64,000 nt of DNA from Agrypnia vestita (lineage: Eukaryota; Arthropoda; Insecta; Trichoptera; Phryganeidae), in NCBI GenBank assembly GCA_016648135.1, contig JADDOH010002113.1:165004-229003 (forward strand), in the 5' to 3' direction. Of the stretch, positions 10,911-21,399 are shown one piece after another. The notes under the pieces were generated by a model. The model had not been told where the DNA came from and made no database searches. It saw nothing but the letters and a program-made list of their open reading frames with translations. The position numbers and the translations under genes were made by a program. How positions within the stretch are numbered: the first letter of the stretch is position 1; the number at the start of each line of letters is the position of its first letter.

Positions 10911-11334
10911 AAATATAAGCTTGTTGCTAGAGCAGGCTGAAGACAAATATAAGCTTGTTGCTAGAGCGGGCCGAAGATAAATATAAGCTTGTTGCTAGAG
11001 CGGGCCGAAGATAAATATAAGCTTGTTGCTAGAGCGGGCCGAAGATAAATATAAGCTTGTTGCTAGAGCGGGCCGAAGATAAATATAAGCTTGTTGCTCG
11101 AGCGGGCCGAAGATAAATATAAGCTTGTTGCTAGAGCGGGCCGAAGATAAATATAAGCTCGTTGCTAGAGCGGGCCGAAGATAAATATAAGCTTGTTGCT
11201 AGAGCAGGCTGAAGATAAATATAAGCTTGTTGCTAGAGCAGGCCAAATATAAATATAAGCTTGTTGCTAGAGCAGGCCAAATATAAATATAAGTTTGTTG
11301 TCAGAGCAGACCGAAAATAAATATAAGCTTGTTG
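10911..11334 (+). repeat. 34-bp minisatellite, about 12.5 units
   Basis: The unit is AAATATAAGCTTGTTGCTAG followed by AGCGGGCCGAAGAT. TTGTTG recurs every 34 bp from 10921 to 11329. Central units are almost identical (AGCGGGCC form). Outer units carry AGCAGGC(C/T) variants and the last two are more diverged, the usual sign of homogenisation in the middle of an array. Nearly every unit has an AAGCTT site. Confidence 0.95.
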
Positions 11335-12390
11335 CAAGGCACTTGTGGGTAGAGTTTGCAATAAGTAATGTATTGTTTTTTATTTGTTCTGTACCTAGTA
11401 TTTTGTTAGTATTTCATTAATACAATTTTAGATCTTACGTTCCTTCACAGCTTACTGAATGGGATCATAGATTGCCATGAACTTCTAACAAAAATACACT
11501 TAAACACACCTATCCGCCGGACACGACACACATCCCTTCTTTATTCCAATAGAAGCAAAATAAATGCTCCGATAGGACAATAACATCCTTAAATTATTAT
11601 GATAATATTTTAGATCTGGACATTTTTTTCAACTCACAGAAAATCTTCAAGAATAAATATGCATTATCAGAAATCTAATTTTTGCTGTTTAATTATTTTT
11701 TCTCTCGTTCTCATTTCATTATAAGGTCCACCATTCACTGCCACATACAACACACACACACACTTACACACTCTCATCAGAAACATTTAACTTCTCTCAA
11801 AAACATTAATAAGCAGTTTCTCAATACAAATTGCGTGATATTAGTTACAGCACGTAAGAGGTGCATGTTTTTGATATTATGACTTCTTGTTTAATGAAAC
11901 AATCATTAGGTATGTTTTGTACGTATGTACTCTATGCTGTCCTTTTTATAAATAAATGAACAAATAAATTAAATATAAAATAAAAATTGAATTTAAAAAA
12001 CTAGTTGAATGTACGACTCGTCAGTAGCAGTATTTAGGTAACTACCGGAGGTAATTAAATAAGCGTTCTTTTGACGATGTCCCGATGGTCACCCGCGTCC
12101 GTGGCCAGCGCTGCGCTCGTGGGAACACGGTGTGAAGTTGAAATATGCCGGCAATACCGAGGGGAACGGAGAAAGATGGTCCAATCCGCCTTAATCTCAA
12201 GCGAATATCTGTCCATCAGGTTGCTCCAACCCGAGCTGAAGAAGCTGCTGCTCGATATTCGGAAACTATCAATTTTCCAATCAGCAAAAATATGTCCATT
12301 TTTTAAAAAAGAATCTTTCACCTCACCAAAAAGTAAAATTTTATCAATAAAACAAAAATTATGAATTACAAAAGAATCCTTAAAGCCAAC
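11335..12390. other. no gene recognised; short CA repeat
   Basis: AT-rich with a (CA)n run near 11750. 12060-12250 is GC-richer and has overlapping short frames on both strands, without a recognisable domain. It borders the LINE remnant starting near 12400 and may be part of it. Confidence 0.35.
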
Positions 12391-12399
12391 TCTATAATA

Positions 12400-12790
12400 A
12401 ATGAAAATCAATTCGAGTTCCCTGAGGGAATAAGCACAGAAGACGCAACCGCAAAAATATCCACTATTATACAAAGTAATTTGGACAAATTAAATAATTG
12501 CATAGGAATCTTCATCGATTCAAAGGAAGCACTCGACTGAATCTCCCACGAAAGACTCGTAGCAAAAACAAAATAAATGGGATTGACCACATAGCTCCAA
12601 ATGGATTAAAAGCCACTCAACGAACAGACCTCAAATAGCCAAATCAAATGAATCTCTAAGTAATCCACCAACAAGTGAATTGCTTCAAAAATTCCTTATG
12701 CACTGTGTACTTTACCAATACCAGTTCCAAAAAATAACCAAATCGTTTGTTAAAGATGTTAAATATGCAGTTTGCACAAATTATTAAAAA
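12400..12790 (+). pseudogene. decayed LINE reverse transcriptase core
   Basis: The plus strand near 12410-12560 reads FEFPEGISTEDATAKIS, then QSNLDKLNNCIGIFIDSKEA, LD-stop-ISHERLVAKTK. This matches the RT block that normally ends in a catalytic aspartate (FID.KKAFDTISHE). Further stretches (about 12600-12790) look like the following IKSH.TNRPQ region but with several stops and frameshifts. Old, inactive remnant. Confidence 0.65.
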
Positions 12791-13250
12791 ATATTATATA
12801 TCTGTGGGCGAAAAGAATAACCGAATGAGCCAATAAAATCGAGTTTTGACTTCAGTATGCAGAGATGTTCTTTAGATACATATCTAACAAGGAAAAATTA
12901 GATGAGTCAAAAACAAAATAAAATGCGACTAATCTTAATTATTTGAAAAAGGACAAAAGACATGATTAATAATTTCAACAATTTGGCAAAAAACAACGTC
13001 ATCAGTCAACTTGGTTCAACAAAAACTTGTACAACTTGGTTGTGCAAAAAACAAAACTACTGGTGAAGAAATTAAATAAAAATAGGAAAGGATTTAAGAG
13101 GTATTTCATAAACAAAACGAAATTCCAAAATTTTGTTTTGGCTCTCACGAAGACCTGCATTTTTTTTACTTATTCGGTTAATCCTTTCGTCACAGATATA
13201 TCCTGTTAAAAAATATTTTTTCTTCTTCAATAAAAACAAAATGATTTTGT
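12791..13250. other. AT-rich, no gene recognised
   Basis: Continues the decayed character of the LINE remnant; a 60-codon frame at 13027-13209 has no recognisable domain and is probably chance. Confidence 0.35.
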
Positions 13251-13254
13251 TGTG

Positions 13255-13345
13255 ACATTATTAATATAATTAATAAGAATATGCTTTATTTTCACAACTT
13301 ATTTGATGAAAATACTAACACATTTTGGGGCCCTTCATCAGCATA
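13255..13345 (-). repeat. inverted partner of 14000-14090 element terminus
   Basis: On the minus strand the words GCTGATGAAGGGCCCC, AAAATGTG and GTGAAAATAAAGCATATT recur in order, matching CCTGATGAAGGGACC, AAAATGTG and GTGAAAATAAAGTTTATT on the plus strand at 14000-14090. The pair encloses the LTR-like block at 13367-13930. Confidence 0.6.
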
Positions 13346-13366
13346 CTAAATTTTTTATTTATATTT

Positions 13367-13930
13367 TCACGTCTCGTGGCTAGGGAGGAATGGATGAAAA
13401 CATTATATTAATTAGCGATTTATTAATTAATTATTAATTATACAAAGCCACTTAACACGAATTGAACTTAAGGCTATTCTTTAATTTACACTATTTTGCA
13501 ATATATCACTCGTCTGTGAACAATTTATTATCGCTTGGTAACACGTATTTATCACTTGCTAAATATTCCGTTCTGGCACGTAGCATTTATTGCTTATTTT
13601 CAACGCCAGTTAGGTACTTCGCTCGATTATTTCGCTCGATATCTGTCACTTCGCAATTGACAATTGGCCACCCTGGGCGTCGTCTCGCGGCTCGCGCGTA
13701 CTTCGCACTGAATCGAGCTGCGCCGCGGCCTAGTTCCCTATTTATACCATAAGTGCTGGTATTTTCATACTGTATAGATTATTCTAGTATTTAGGAGAAG
13801 GTTCTCGTTCCTTCGCAGTTGTACCAGGTGTCTTTAGACGTTTGTAGAGGTTTCCCGAAGGTTGTAGATCACCCTAGATTGTTGTAGATCGTTCTCCATC
13901 CTTCAACAGTGTTATGACATATTACAAGGA
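13367..13930 (-). mobile_element. degenerate solo LTR
   Basis: Read on the minus strand this resembles the clear solo LTR at 40163-40727: the terminal CATTCCTCCCTAGCCACGAG-like segment at the + strand left end, TTAATTAGCGATTTAT words, a TATAAATAGGG box near 13740, and a run of TCTAG/TTCC-rich words upstream. Boundaries are approximate; no target duplication was resolved. The open frame at 13462-13752 is non-coding LTR sequence. Confidence 0.55.
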
Positions 13931-13999
13931 AATCGGATACTGCGTAAATTCTTTTTAGCATCTCATTACAATATACTACGATTTTTAATATTTAATATA

Positions 14000-14098
14000 C
14001 GTTGTATCCTGATGAAGGGACCATTGGCCCCCAAAAATGTGATTTCAGCAAATTAGTGGTGAAAATAAAGTTTATTAGTACAGTAGTTTATACACAAC
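14000..14098 (+). repeat. element terminus with CTGATGA stem-loop
   Basis: Contains CCTGATGAAGGGACC, then GGCCCCCAAAAATGTG, then AATAAAG. This layout (CTGATGA, GC hairpin, A-rich box) resembles the other hammerhead-like Penelope tails, but the expected GAAA box has become CAAAA. Its inverted partner is at 13255-13345. Confidence 0.45.
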
Positions 14099-14127
14099 GT
14101 TTTATTCCACTGATTTTAGTTATATAA

Positions 14128-14162
14128 GCCTTTCGATGAGCACAACCATCATCTTCAGAGGC
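14128..14162 (-). ncRNA. hammerhead-like motif at Penelope 3' end
   Basis: On the minus strand CTGAAGA is followed by U, then a GATG...CATC stem-loop, then GAAAG. The arrangement is the same as at 3411-3465, including the extra U after CTGAAGA. Stem III and the cleavage site are not clear, so activity is unlikely. Confidence 0.4.
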
Positions 14163-14339
14163 AATATTAGAACTAATTGTAAATCAATATGGCCGACAAA
14201 TCGAAAGTAAAGGGAGGCCGGAGGAGGGAGGGTAGTTATTTATTGACATATACATCAGTAATTAATTTTTATATATAATAATAGTTAGAATATTTTTGAG
14301 TATGTCCAAATTTTTCAGAACAGTACCGGATTTTTGCTA

Positions 14340-14640
14340 CAGTTAATCAATCAATTTACATAAAGATGTCTCACAGAGACGAAACTGTATTTTTATGGGA
14401 AAGTAGGTATATAAGTCTTTTTGAGTGTACGACCTATTGTACGGCTGGCTTAGGTGATCACTTTACACATATGCAACGTTCGCGATGGCAAAAATTGCGA
14501 ACGTTGCATATGTGTAAAGTGATCACCTAAGCCCGTCGTACGATAGGTCGTAAGCCCTATGTACACCCAAAAAGACTTCTATACATACTTTCCCATAAAA
14601 ATACAGTTTCATCTCTGTGAGACATCTATATATACATTGA
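14340..14640. mobile_element. palindromic foldback MITE, near full length
   Basis: Two arms of about 145 bp meet at about 14490. The inner part is nearly perfect (TTAGGTGATCACTTTACACA, then TATGCAACGTTCGC, and its complement); the outer part (GTCTCACAGAGACGAAACTG) pairs with CAGTTTCATCTCTGTGAGAC. It splits the Penelope fragment at 14100-14880. Single-arm copies are at 655, 18655, 21295, 21950, 30800, 32760 and 46490. Confidence 0.85.
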
Positions 14641-14880
14641 TTGATCAATAATATTTATTTTAATAATGGGGATGACGCAGGTATTTGAATGATATTAGGT
14701 TATTTTTATTTTTGATTGTTTTATTAATTTCTAGTATTTCTAGAGCATCCAGTTTACGACCCTTCGCCTCTAGATGTAGGACCCTGACATTATTTTGATC
14801 AAACAAGTCATCATTTTCAATTGTAAAGTTTATTATTTTATTATAATTTATTTGATGTCGTGTTGTGTACCCCTGACTAC

Positions 14881-15677
14881 ACCTCGTATCGCGTAGTTAC
14901 CAGACGATCTGTCAAATGCAAACAGAGATTAGCCGTAACGAATAAGTGAAATTCCCGCCAAGAAGTGGAGTAATTTGAACAAATTGAGTTGTCTCGTGTT
15001 GCCCCATTGGCCGCTGGTCCAGCGCAGGGGCGGGGAGTGGCGTAAAAAACGCCACCAATTACCATTAAACTGCCGACATAAAAATGTCGTAAAAAATATA
15101 CAGGAAACACGGAAAGGGATTCGTGTAGGTACGTTTATATTTTTTCAATTTTTAGAGGTGTCATAGCGTTATTAATTATTTTATTCTGGCGTCTTCATTC
15201 GTTCCGTGAATTAGGGCTTCCAATTCAAATCATCGTGAGATAATTTGTAAATTGAAGGTTACTTTTGATTTGGCTGCCATGTTAAATGTTTTTTTAAGTA
15301 GTCAAAGCAGATGACTCACGCATCCGCAATTCCTACCGGTGAGGAGTGGAAGGAAAATACTATACTTATATTGTATAATGTATTAATGTTTTACTGTAAA
15401 ATGAAACTGTACTAATCACCTTGTCCTAAATGATTATCCATTAGGGTGATTCTAACCTGTCGATAATCTTTAAATAAAAAATAAAAAAATAAAAAAATAT
15501 ATATTTATACTATTTGATATCGTTAGCGACGGACATTTCAGCGTAGAAAATTGAGCATTTTGATTGAAGAATATGTTAATATCTCCATAATTTTCTGTGT
15601 AACAATGTCCGTTATTAACGTTACCAAAACGCTAGATGGCATCTATTGGCAATATATTGAATTCTTTATAGGTATAG
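14881..15677. other. no gene recognised
   Basis: 14990-15060 is GC-richer. 15475-15500 is an AAATAA run. 15515-15630 shares the inverted GTCCGTTA-type words of the 10341-10560 repeats. No coding evidence. Confidence 0.35.
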
Positions 15678-15909
15678 CAAGCGCGTGCAGTGAGAACATT
15701 GAAGAATGACTTTTTTGTAAACGTATATTTTGTAAAAAAAAAAATAGAAATCAAATATCCATGCTACAGATTTTTATGATATATAAAAAAATGAATGCTA
15801 TGATAACAATTGGGATAGAAGTACTACGAAATATATGTTGTATTCCGATTTTTTCCAAATAATTGGTTACGTAAAAGTCATGCTGCGACGTTCCCACTGT
15901 ACGCCCCTG
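15678..15909. mobile_element. short hAT-like MITE (GCGTGCAGTG family)
   Basis: The left end CAAGCGCGTGCAGTGAGAAC and right end GTTCCCACTGTACGCCCCTG are inverted repeats of about 40 bp, both including AGTCATGC/ATGACTTTTT. A cleaner copy with an exact 8-bp target duplication lies at 47505-47734. Here the flanks (GGTATAG and CTATATAG) match only partly. Confidence 0.7.
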
Positions 15910-16429
15910 CTATATAGTAGTATCTACTCTGTGTCAAGGTGGATTTTTCTAGAACACCTGCTCATTGACCAAAAACATTGTCGTTCAATTAAAGAATTAT
16001 TTAAAATATAAACTTTCGACAAAATACATAAAAAAAAAATTGCAAAAGAGAATTGTTTGAATTGATTTACATACCGCTAGGACATAATAACGACTTATTA
16101 ATGTCAAGTTGAAATTCATACACGTATTTTTGACGGGTTATATCTCGTGTATAATGAATGATGATGTTCACGCGCCGCCACTGTTCCGTAGGTGTCAGAA
16201 ATATCTCGATCGCCCCGCCTTCTGTGCGCGGCGGCCTTTGAAGAGGAGCGCGGTACCGCTCTCCGAAACGCCGGTGCAGCGAGCCGCCTGTCAATGGTGA
16301 TGAATTCGCCTTATTAACGTTAAAAAATCGCCTCCATCGCTATCTCGATCACAGACGCGGAGAAACCAGTAAAGTCGACTCGGGCAACGGACAAGGCTGA
16401 TTTGTGGGCGCCATTTCACTTTTACCTGT
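15910..16429. other. no gene recognised
   Basis: 16160-16380 is GC-richer, with frames on both strands that have no recognisable domain. Nothing else was supported. Confidence 0.3.
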
Positions 16430-16482
16430 CATGGACATGTCCATAAATATGTACAGTGTACATATTTATGGACATGTCCATG
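16430..16482. repeat. 53-bp perfect palindrome
   Basis: Two 26-bp arms (CATGGACATGTCCATAAATA...) around a single G at 16456. Each arm contains GGACATGTCC, itself a palindrome. It could form a cruciform or hairpin. No element ends were seen around it. Confidence 0.9.
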
Positions 16483-16844
16483 TTGTTGCATGCAAATCGA
16501 AACGTCATGTATGATTTACATCTAAAAAGAACAAAAAGTAAATATTTTTTTGTATTTAGTTCAGGAGCCGAAATTGAGAATAACGAAATATTACCATAAA
16601 ATTGACAATTTTTCAAAACTTTGAAGATTGGTAGAACCCTAAAGATATAGTTTAATTTTATTTTTAAAATTATTTTGGTAATATACGCTCAATTACGCAA
16701 GTTTTAACAGGTCTTGTGTTAAGGTAAGCCAAAAAAAAATTTGTCGGGACAGCCTAATGTGCACATTTTATTTGCTAAGCATGTTCGAGGCTTGGTCAAA
16801 AAATGCGCGGAATTTTCTGTTTTCTCGGATAATCTGTCATTATT

Positions 16845-17165
16845 TTTATTTAGAGCAAGGATCCAGGCTGCCGACATGGGTTTTCTAAGGGGGGTAGCGG
16901 GAGTCACACTGATGAACAGAGTGAGAAGTGCTGACATAAGGCACACACTCCAGGTCTTCACCCGAGGTACCTAAAATGAATACGTCTTTTGGACAAAGAC
17001 AATTTAATTTCCCTGCCCCGCTTGTTTTTAACAAGTTGCCAAATGAAACTAAAGAAATTAAAATACACAAACCTTTTAAACACCGTATCACTAATTTTAT
17101 AAAAATATCAGGTAGAAGGTATGCTGAAGAAGAGGTCCGCCCTTGACCTCTTAATAGGCTAAATC
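16845..17165 (+). pseudogene. two LINE C-terminal remnants back to back
   Basis: 16858-16965 reads RIQAADMGFLRGVAGVTLMN, then RVRSADIRHTLQV, typical of the tail of one LINE RT. After about 16970 a different tail appears: MNTSFGQRQFNFPAPLVFNK, then LPNETKEIKIHKPFKHRITN and a stop after EEEVRP at about 17145. The second block is like CR1/Jockey C-termini. The junction suggests one truncated element beside another. Confidence 0.6.
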
Positions 17166-17514
17166 TGTTTTATGTAATTTCAAGTATACTCTAATATAGT
17201 ATTTATTTTTGTATCTACTTAATTTTTTATTTTTTTATATGTTATCTTTTGTATTTATTTTTCTATATGCTTAAATTTTTATCTTAATTTTATATGTATA
17301 TTTTCTTTTCTTTTAGATTTATATATTCTTATGATTGTATATATTACTAAATTCTTTCTGCTTTCTTTTTTACGTTTATACTTCTTTTCTATTGTTATTT
17401 GTTACTATTACATAACTAGCAAAGGAGAATAACTGCCACAGAACAGGTTTTACCTAGTGTGGCAGTTATTAGTAACTTATATTAAAACAAATGTAAAATA
17501 AACAATTAACAACA
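17166..17514. other. AT-rich 3' tail of LINE remnant
   Basis: T-rich sequence consistent with the 3' untranslated region of the preceding element. The words GGCAGTTATT/ATAACTGCC at 17425-17470 form an imperfect hairpin. Confidence 0.35.
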
Positions 17515-17820
17515 ATTCGGCATGGAGCCCCTACCTACACATAGAGAAATCACAAATGAGGTGGCTTGGACATGTGCAAAGAATGCCAGAGGAACGATAC
17601 CAAGAACAATCGTCTTGGCAACCCCAGAAGGAAGACGGCCGGTGGATTGCCACAGATTAAGCTGGGAGAAGCAAAAAAAATGCGTATGAAAACGTAATAG
17701 GTCTAGACTGGTTGACTCGCGCGGAAGCAGCGCAAGACAGGGGAATATGGAAGCACCTTGTCGAGTCTTAGGATCCCCGACCCTACTAGGACATGGGGAT
17801 GAAGATGATGATGATGAGAA
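17515..17820 (+). pseudogene. LINE RT C-terminal remnant with (GAT)n tail
   Basis: Reads SPYLHIEKSQMRWLGHVQRM, PEERYQ, then (after frame shifts) KNAYENVIGLDWLTRAEAAQ and DRGIWKHLVESLGSPTL. The MRWLGHVQRM block and GLDWLTRAEAAQDRGIWK are the usual end of an RTE-type or related LINE. It terminates in GATGAAGATGATGATGATG at about 17800-17817, like the 775-1020 copy. Confidence 0.8.
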
Positions 17821-18654
17821 ATCTTTTTATATGTATGACATATAAACACAATTACTGGATTTTGTGGCCCAGGATATATAAAAATATATACTGATCTATA
17901 ATTTTGCCTAACTCTTTAAATAAAAGGTGGGCGCTTACTATATTTATATAGATTACATGATTTTATGGATGTTTTTATTTTAATATAGAGATATCATTAG
18001 ATACCAGCTGCGAAATCTATGTATGTCATGGAAAGTCTTTGGCGTAGTCCATTCGAATATATGAAAGAAACTGTTTTAGAACTATGTACGTATGTATTAG
18101 AACCAATATGTAACTTTTTGTAGGTAAACGGCCATATTCATTTTGTTCTCACATATTTTAATTATTTCACTTTGCTTGTTGCTCTTATCTGTTGCGAAGT
18201 TGTATTTTTTTTTATTATTTACTCATTTTATTTTATATATTCTATCATATTTTATAAATTTTTCAGCCCTACTTTTGCTTTTGTAGAATCATATGAAAGA
18301 CGCTGTTTTGATAAGAAATATAGAACTTTCGTTTGCATTTATTTACATTTTCTTCCTGCATTTCACACGATACATTTATATTTTTAACTATTTTTTTATT
18401 TTGATTATTACTGTATGTACTTTCATTCTAAATTAATATTAGATGTCTATCTATGGGGATTAAATGTAAAAAAAGCTACCTACTTCAGAACAGATATTTC
18501 TATATATCCAGCGAGGTAGGTAGTGGCCGAGAGGTTTGTTACATAATATCCTAATTTATTTGTACTATGTGTACCTAAGTAACAAGCAATCAAAAATGAA
18601 ATGAAAGAATGTACATACAATTTTCAAAATAAATGATAAAAAATGATATTCTTA
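17821..18654. other. AT-rich, no gene recognised
   Basis: No coding or element boundary evidence. The 71-codon frame at 18172 is phenylalanine/tyrosine-rich low-complexity translation of T-rich DNA. Confidence 0.4.
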
Positions 18655-18795
18655 CGGTGGAATTGGTGAACGTTGCACGTTTGTAAAGTGAACATTTAAG
18701 CCAGCTCGTACGGATTATCAGCCCTAGGCCGCCCCATAAAAACTTCCCTACAGGTTTCCCATGTAAATAGCTTCGTATCTGTAAGACTTCTATTA
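18655..18795 (-). repeat. foldback MITE family, single arm
   Basis: Contains GTGAACGTTGCACGTTTGTA, AGTGAACATTTAAGCCAGCT, then CAGCCCTAGG and a TCGTATCTGTAAGACTTC-like end, in the inverse order of the 30800-30945 copy. Confidence 0.6.
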
Positions 18796-19218
18796 ATAAT
18801 CTATATTAGATATAATGTTTTTTATTAATAATTGCATCACAGATTGCTTCATTTATGAGCAATTTATGAGGTGAGCATCTTATGTAAAAGTGATCTTCTG
18901 TCTGATACTTTTAATGCTGTCATTAAATACATCGACACCATTGCCAGTTTGTTTAAAAGTTGCACACTGCGGTGTGCCTATTCATTACATCCGTTCAGAA
19001 TTTTGGACCGTAGAATAATTGATGACCTCAATTACGCATACATTAAGTGCTTGTTCAGACACAGCGGGAACCGCGCGGGTCTTATTTATGTAGGTTTGTA
19101 TGTAATCGTTCAGACATAACCGCGCGGTGCCCGCCACTCAACCGCTAGAAAATAGAATCGAGCGGCGCCCGCGTGCTCCTGTCACAACAGGAGCACGCGT
19201 GAGCTCGTTATAGATCGC

Positions 19219-19383
19219 TTGGACACTGAACTTTTTATTGATGAAGTGGAGAAAAGACCTGCAATGTGGAATCTTGAATGTGAGGATTACTCAAATAAAA
19301 TTGCCAAAAACCAAACTTGGCAGGAGTTGGTGGAGATATTTGGAAATGGTGAAGACACGTCGGAAAAAAAGTATTTTCGGTAA
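19219..19383 (+). pseudogene. MADF-domain fragment, left arm
   Basis: Reads LDTELFIDEVEKRPAMWNLE, then CEDYSNKIAKNQTWQELVEI, FGNGEDTSEKKYFR-stop, 54 residues. FI.EV.KRP..W....DYSNK..K...W.ELV is the N-terminal half of the MADF DNA-binding domain. There is no upstream start in the normal place and the protein stops early, so it is a fragment. The same sequence, diverged, lies inverted at 20158-20340. Confidence 0.75.
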
Positions 19384-20157
19384 GTAGGTATTTATTCATC
19401 AAAAGTGAACTGACAGACTGATATTTTTGTGTCTTGCCATGGAACACGGCCGTCGTTCACAACAATGAATAAATAAATAAACTGTAGATACATTACAAGC
19501 GTGAAATCGTGACAAAAAAAGTCAAAAATAAGGTAATTAAGCCTTGCTTGCATTCGTTACCGAACGGACCGAAACAAAACGCCGACTACGAAAACTACGC
19601 CGAAAAAAAGTCCCGGGGAAAAAGGAACAGAGTATCGAACACTATTGTAAGAATGAGTATGTTATTTTAGTCACCGTGACTTCAAATTACCTGATTTTTA
19701 CGTGGTTACTTGATTATGTGATTCTTTCTCTCTTTGGATTCAATATTTGCTACACATGAAAGCCGGCTAGTATGGGAATAACGTGTCTATTTTATAATAC
19801 GTCAATGGTTCACAAAGTAATGAGCGAATTTACCCCTGATATTCAAAGATGGAGAACGGCACCGGAGCTGTCAAACTGACGTTTATTAAGCGCTTGTTCA
19901 GACACAGCGGGAACCGTTCAGTTTCAGAATCGCGTTTCAAAACACGCGATTTGTGTCGTCTGTTCACACAGCCGCGGTTAATAAGCGATTTGTGCGCGCG
20001 AAAATAAACGTCAGTTTGACATTTCTGTTGCCGTTCTCCATCTTTGAATATCAGAGATATATTCGCTCATTACTTTGTTAACGACGGCCGTGTTCCATGG
20101 CAACACACATAAATATCATTCTGTCAGTTAATTTTTGGTGAATAAATACCTATTTCT

Positions 20158-20379
20158 CTAAAATACTCTTTTTTCCACCATTTCCAAATATCTCCACCAA
20201 CTCCTGCCAAGCTTGGTTCTTGGCATATTTGAGTAATCCTCACACTGAAAATCCCATATTACAGGTCTTTTCTCCACTTCATCAATAAAAAATTCAGTGT
20301 CAAAGCGATCCATAACCATAAAATAGAATATAATCCATGCGTGCTCCTGTTGTGACATGGAACCGTGCGGTGCCCGCAA
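20158..20379 (-). pseudogene. MADF-domain fragment, right arm
   Basis: On the minus strand reads DRFDTEFFIDEVEKRPVIWD, then FQCEDYSNMPRTKLGRSWWR. It is the inverted copy of 19219-19383 with a frameshift after DYSN (NKIAKNQTWQELVE becomes NMPRTKLGRSWWRY). Non-functional. Confidence 0.75.
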
Positions 20380-20700
20380 CGCGACTCAACGCTCTCGTAA
20401 GGTTCCATAGTAGTAGAATCGTGCGGGCACTGTGCGGGTCTATTTTCTAGCGGTTGGGTTGCGGGCACTGCAGCGGTTGACTAACCGCACGGTTGTGTCT
20501 GAACGATCACATACAAACATAGGTAAATGAGACCCGCACGGATCTCATGCGATTCTGAAACGGCACGGTTCCCGCTGTGTCTGAACAAGCGCTAACAAGC
20601 GCTTATTAACCGCGGCTGTCTGAACACATGACGCGAATCTGCGGTTTCAAAACTCGCGTTTTGCAATCGAACGATTCCCGCGTGTCTGAACAAGCGCTTA

Positions 20701-21294
20701 TAAGTACGTCATTCCTACAGCACTACTGGGAATCTGTATCTTTTATAAGACGACCGTGTCGATCGCCCCGTCTAAAGCCTAAAGGCCGCGTTGATTTTCA
20801 TTTTCCTAATCGAGGCTGCTGTCCGATTCGAGTCCGGTAAATAATTAACCTGTTTGCTGTGAAACAAATTGCTTTATTGAGATTGTAGCACTTTTTTGAT
20901 CCGAAACGCGGTTACTTAACGCGGCAGTGTTTCGTGTGCGAGTACCGCCGACAAAACACTAACAAATATGTCAGAGGATTGATTGATAACGCCGCACTGT
21001 ATTATTATCTCGCGTGAAACTAATTTACGGCAGTGATAAAAGTTAGGTGGAAAGCACATTAACCATATATTTTTTAACGCTCGATCTGTTTGATGTGTTA
21101 GTTGAGTTTTTTCGAGTGCTGCTCCGGTCATTCGTGAATGAACGCGCAATAAAATAACGCAGTTTCTATTTATATTAGTGTTTCATTTTTTTACTTTGCG
21201 GGTTTATATCCCAAACTAAATAATAAAGTTTTCATAATATATTTATATGTATATTTTATATGTAAATTGTCCACACAGGCATAATTATTAATTA
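20701..21294. other. no gene recognised
   Basis: 20700-20840 is GC-richer and may still belong to the palindromic element's flank. The rest is AT-rich with no coding signal. Confidence 0.35.
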
Positions 21295-21370
21295 GGATAA
21301 ATTATAGAAGTTTCACACAGACGAAGGTATGGGAGACATGTATGCGTGTTAATAGGTCATAAGCACAACG
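21295..21370 (+). repeat. foldback MITE family fragment
   Basis: Contains AAATTATAGAAGTTTCACAC, AGACGAAGGTATGGGAG and GTCATAAGC, in the family order. Confidence 0.5.
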
Positions 21371-21399
21371 ACTTATTTTTTATTTTATTTTTTTATTTA

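Larger units (their letters stand above)
14100..14880 (-). pseudogene. Penelope-like element C-terminal fragment, interrupted by a foldback MITE
   Basis: On the minus strand 14880-14665 reads GYTTRHQINYNKIINFTIEN, then DDLFDQNNVRVLHLEAKGRK, LDALEILEINKTIKNKNN and SFKYLRHPHY-stop, about 73 residues of the tail that follows the GIY-YIG domain in Penelope-like proteins. The 3' region continues to about 14100 and ends with a hammerhead-like motif (14128-14162). A palindromic MITE (14340-14640) has inserted in the 3' region. The upstream part is missing from 14881 on. Confidence 0.75.
19043..20700. mobile_element. large palindromic element with a MADF fragment in each arm (PIF/Harbinger-like)
   Basis: The two halves (about 19043-19900 and 19960-20700) are inverted copies that meet near 19930. 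Both begin with a TTA then AGYGCTTGTTCAGACAC terminus; further copies of this terminus lie inside at about 19887 and 20575. Paired segments include GTCAAACTGACGTTTA, ATCTTTGAATATCAG and the MADF coding region. The left arm holds an extra insertion of about 340 bp (19460-19800). TTA next to the terminus and a MADF gene fit PIF/Harbinger transposons, which often carry a second DNA-binding protein, but target duplication at the outer ends is not exact (TAA/TTA). Confidence 0.65.
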
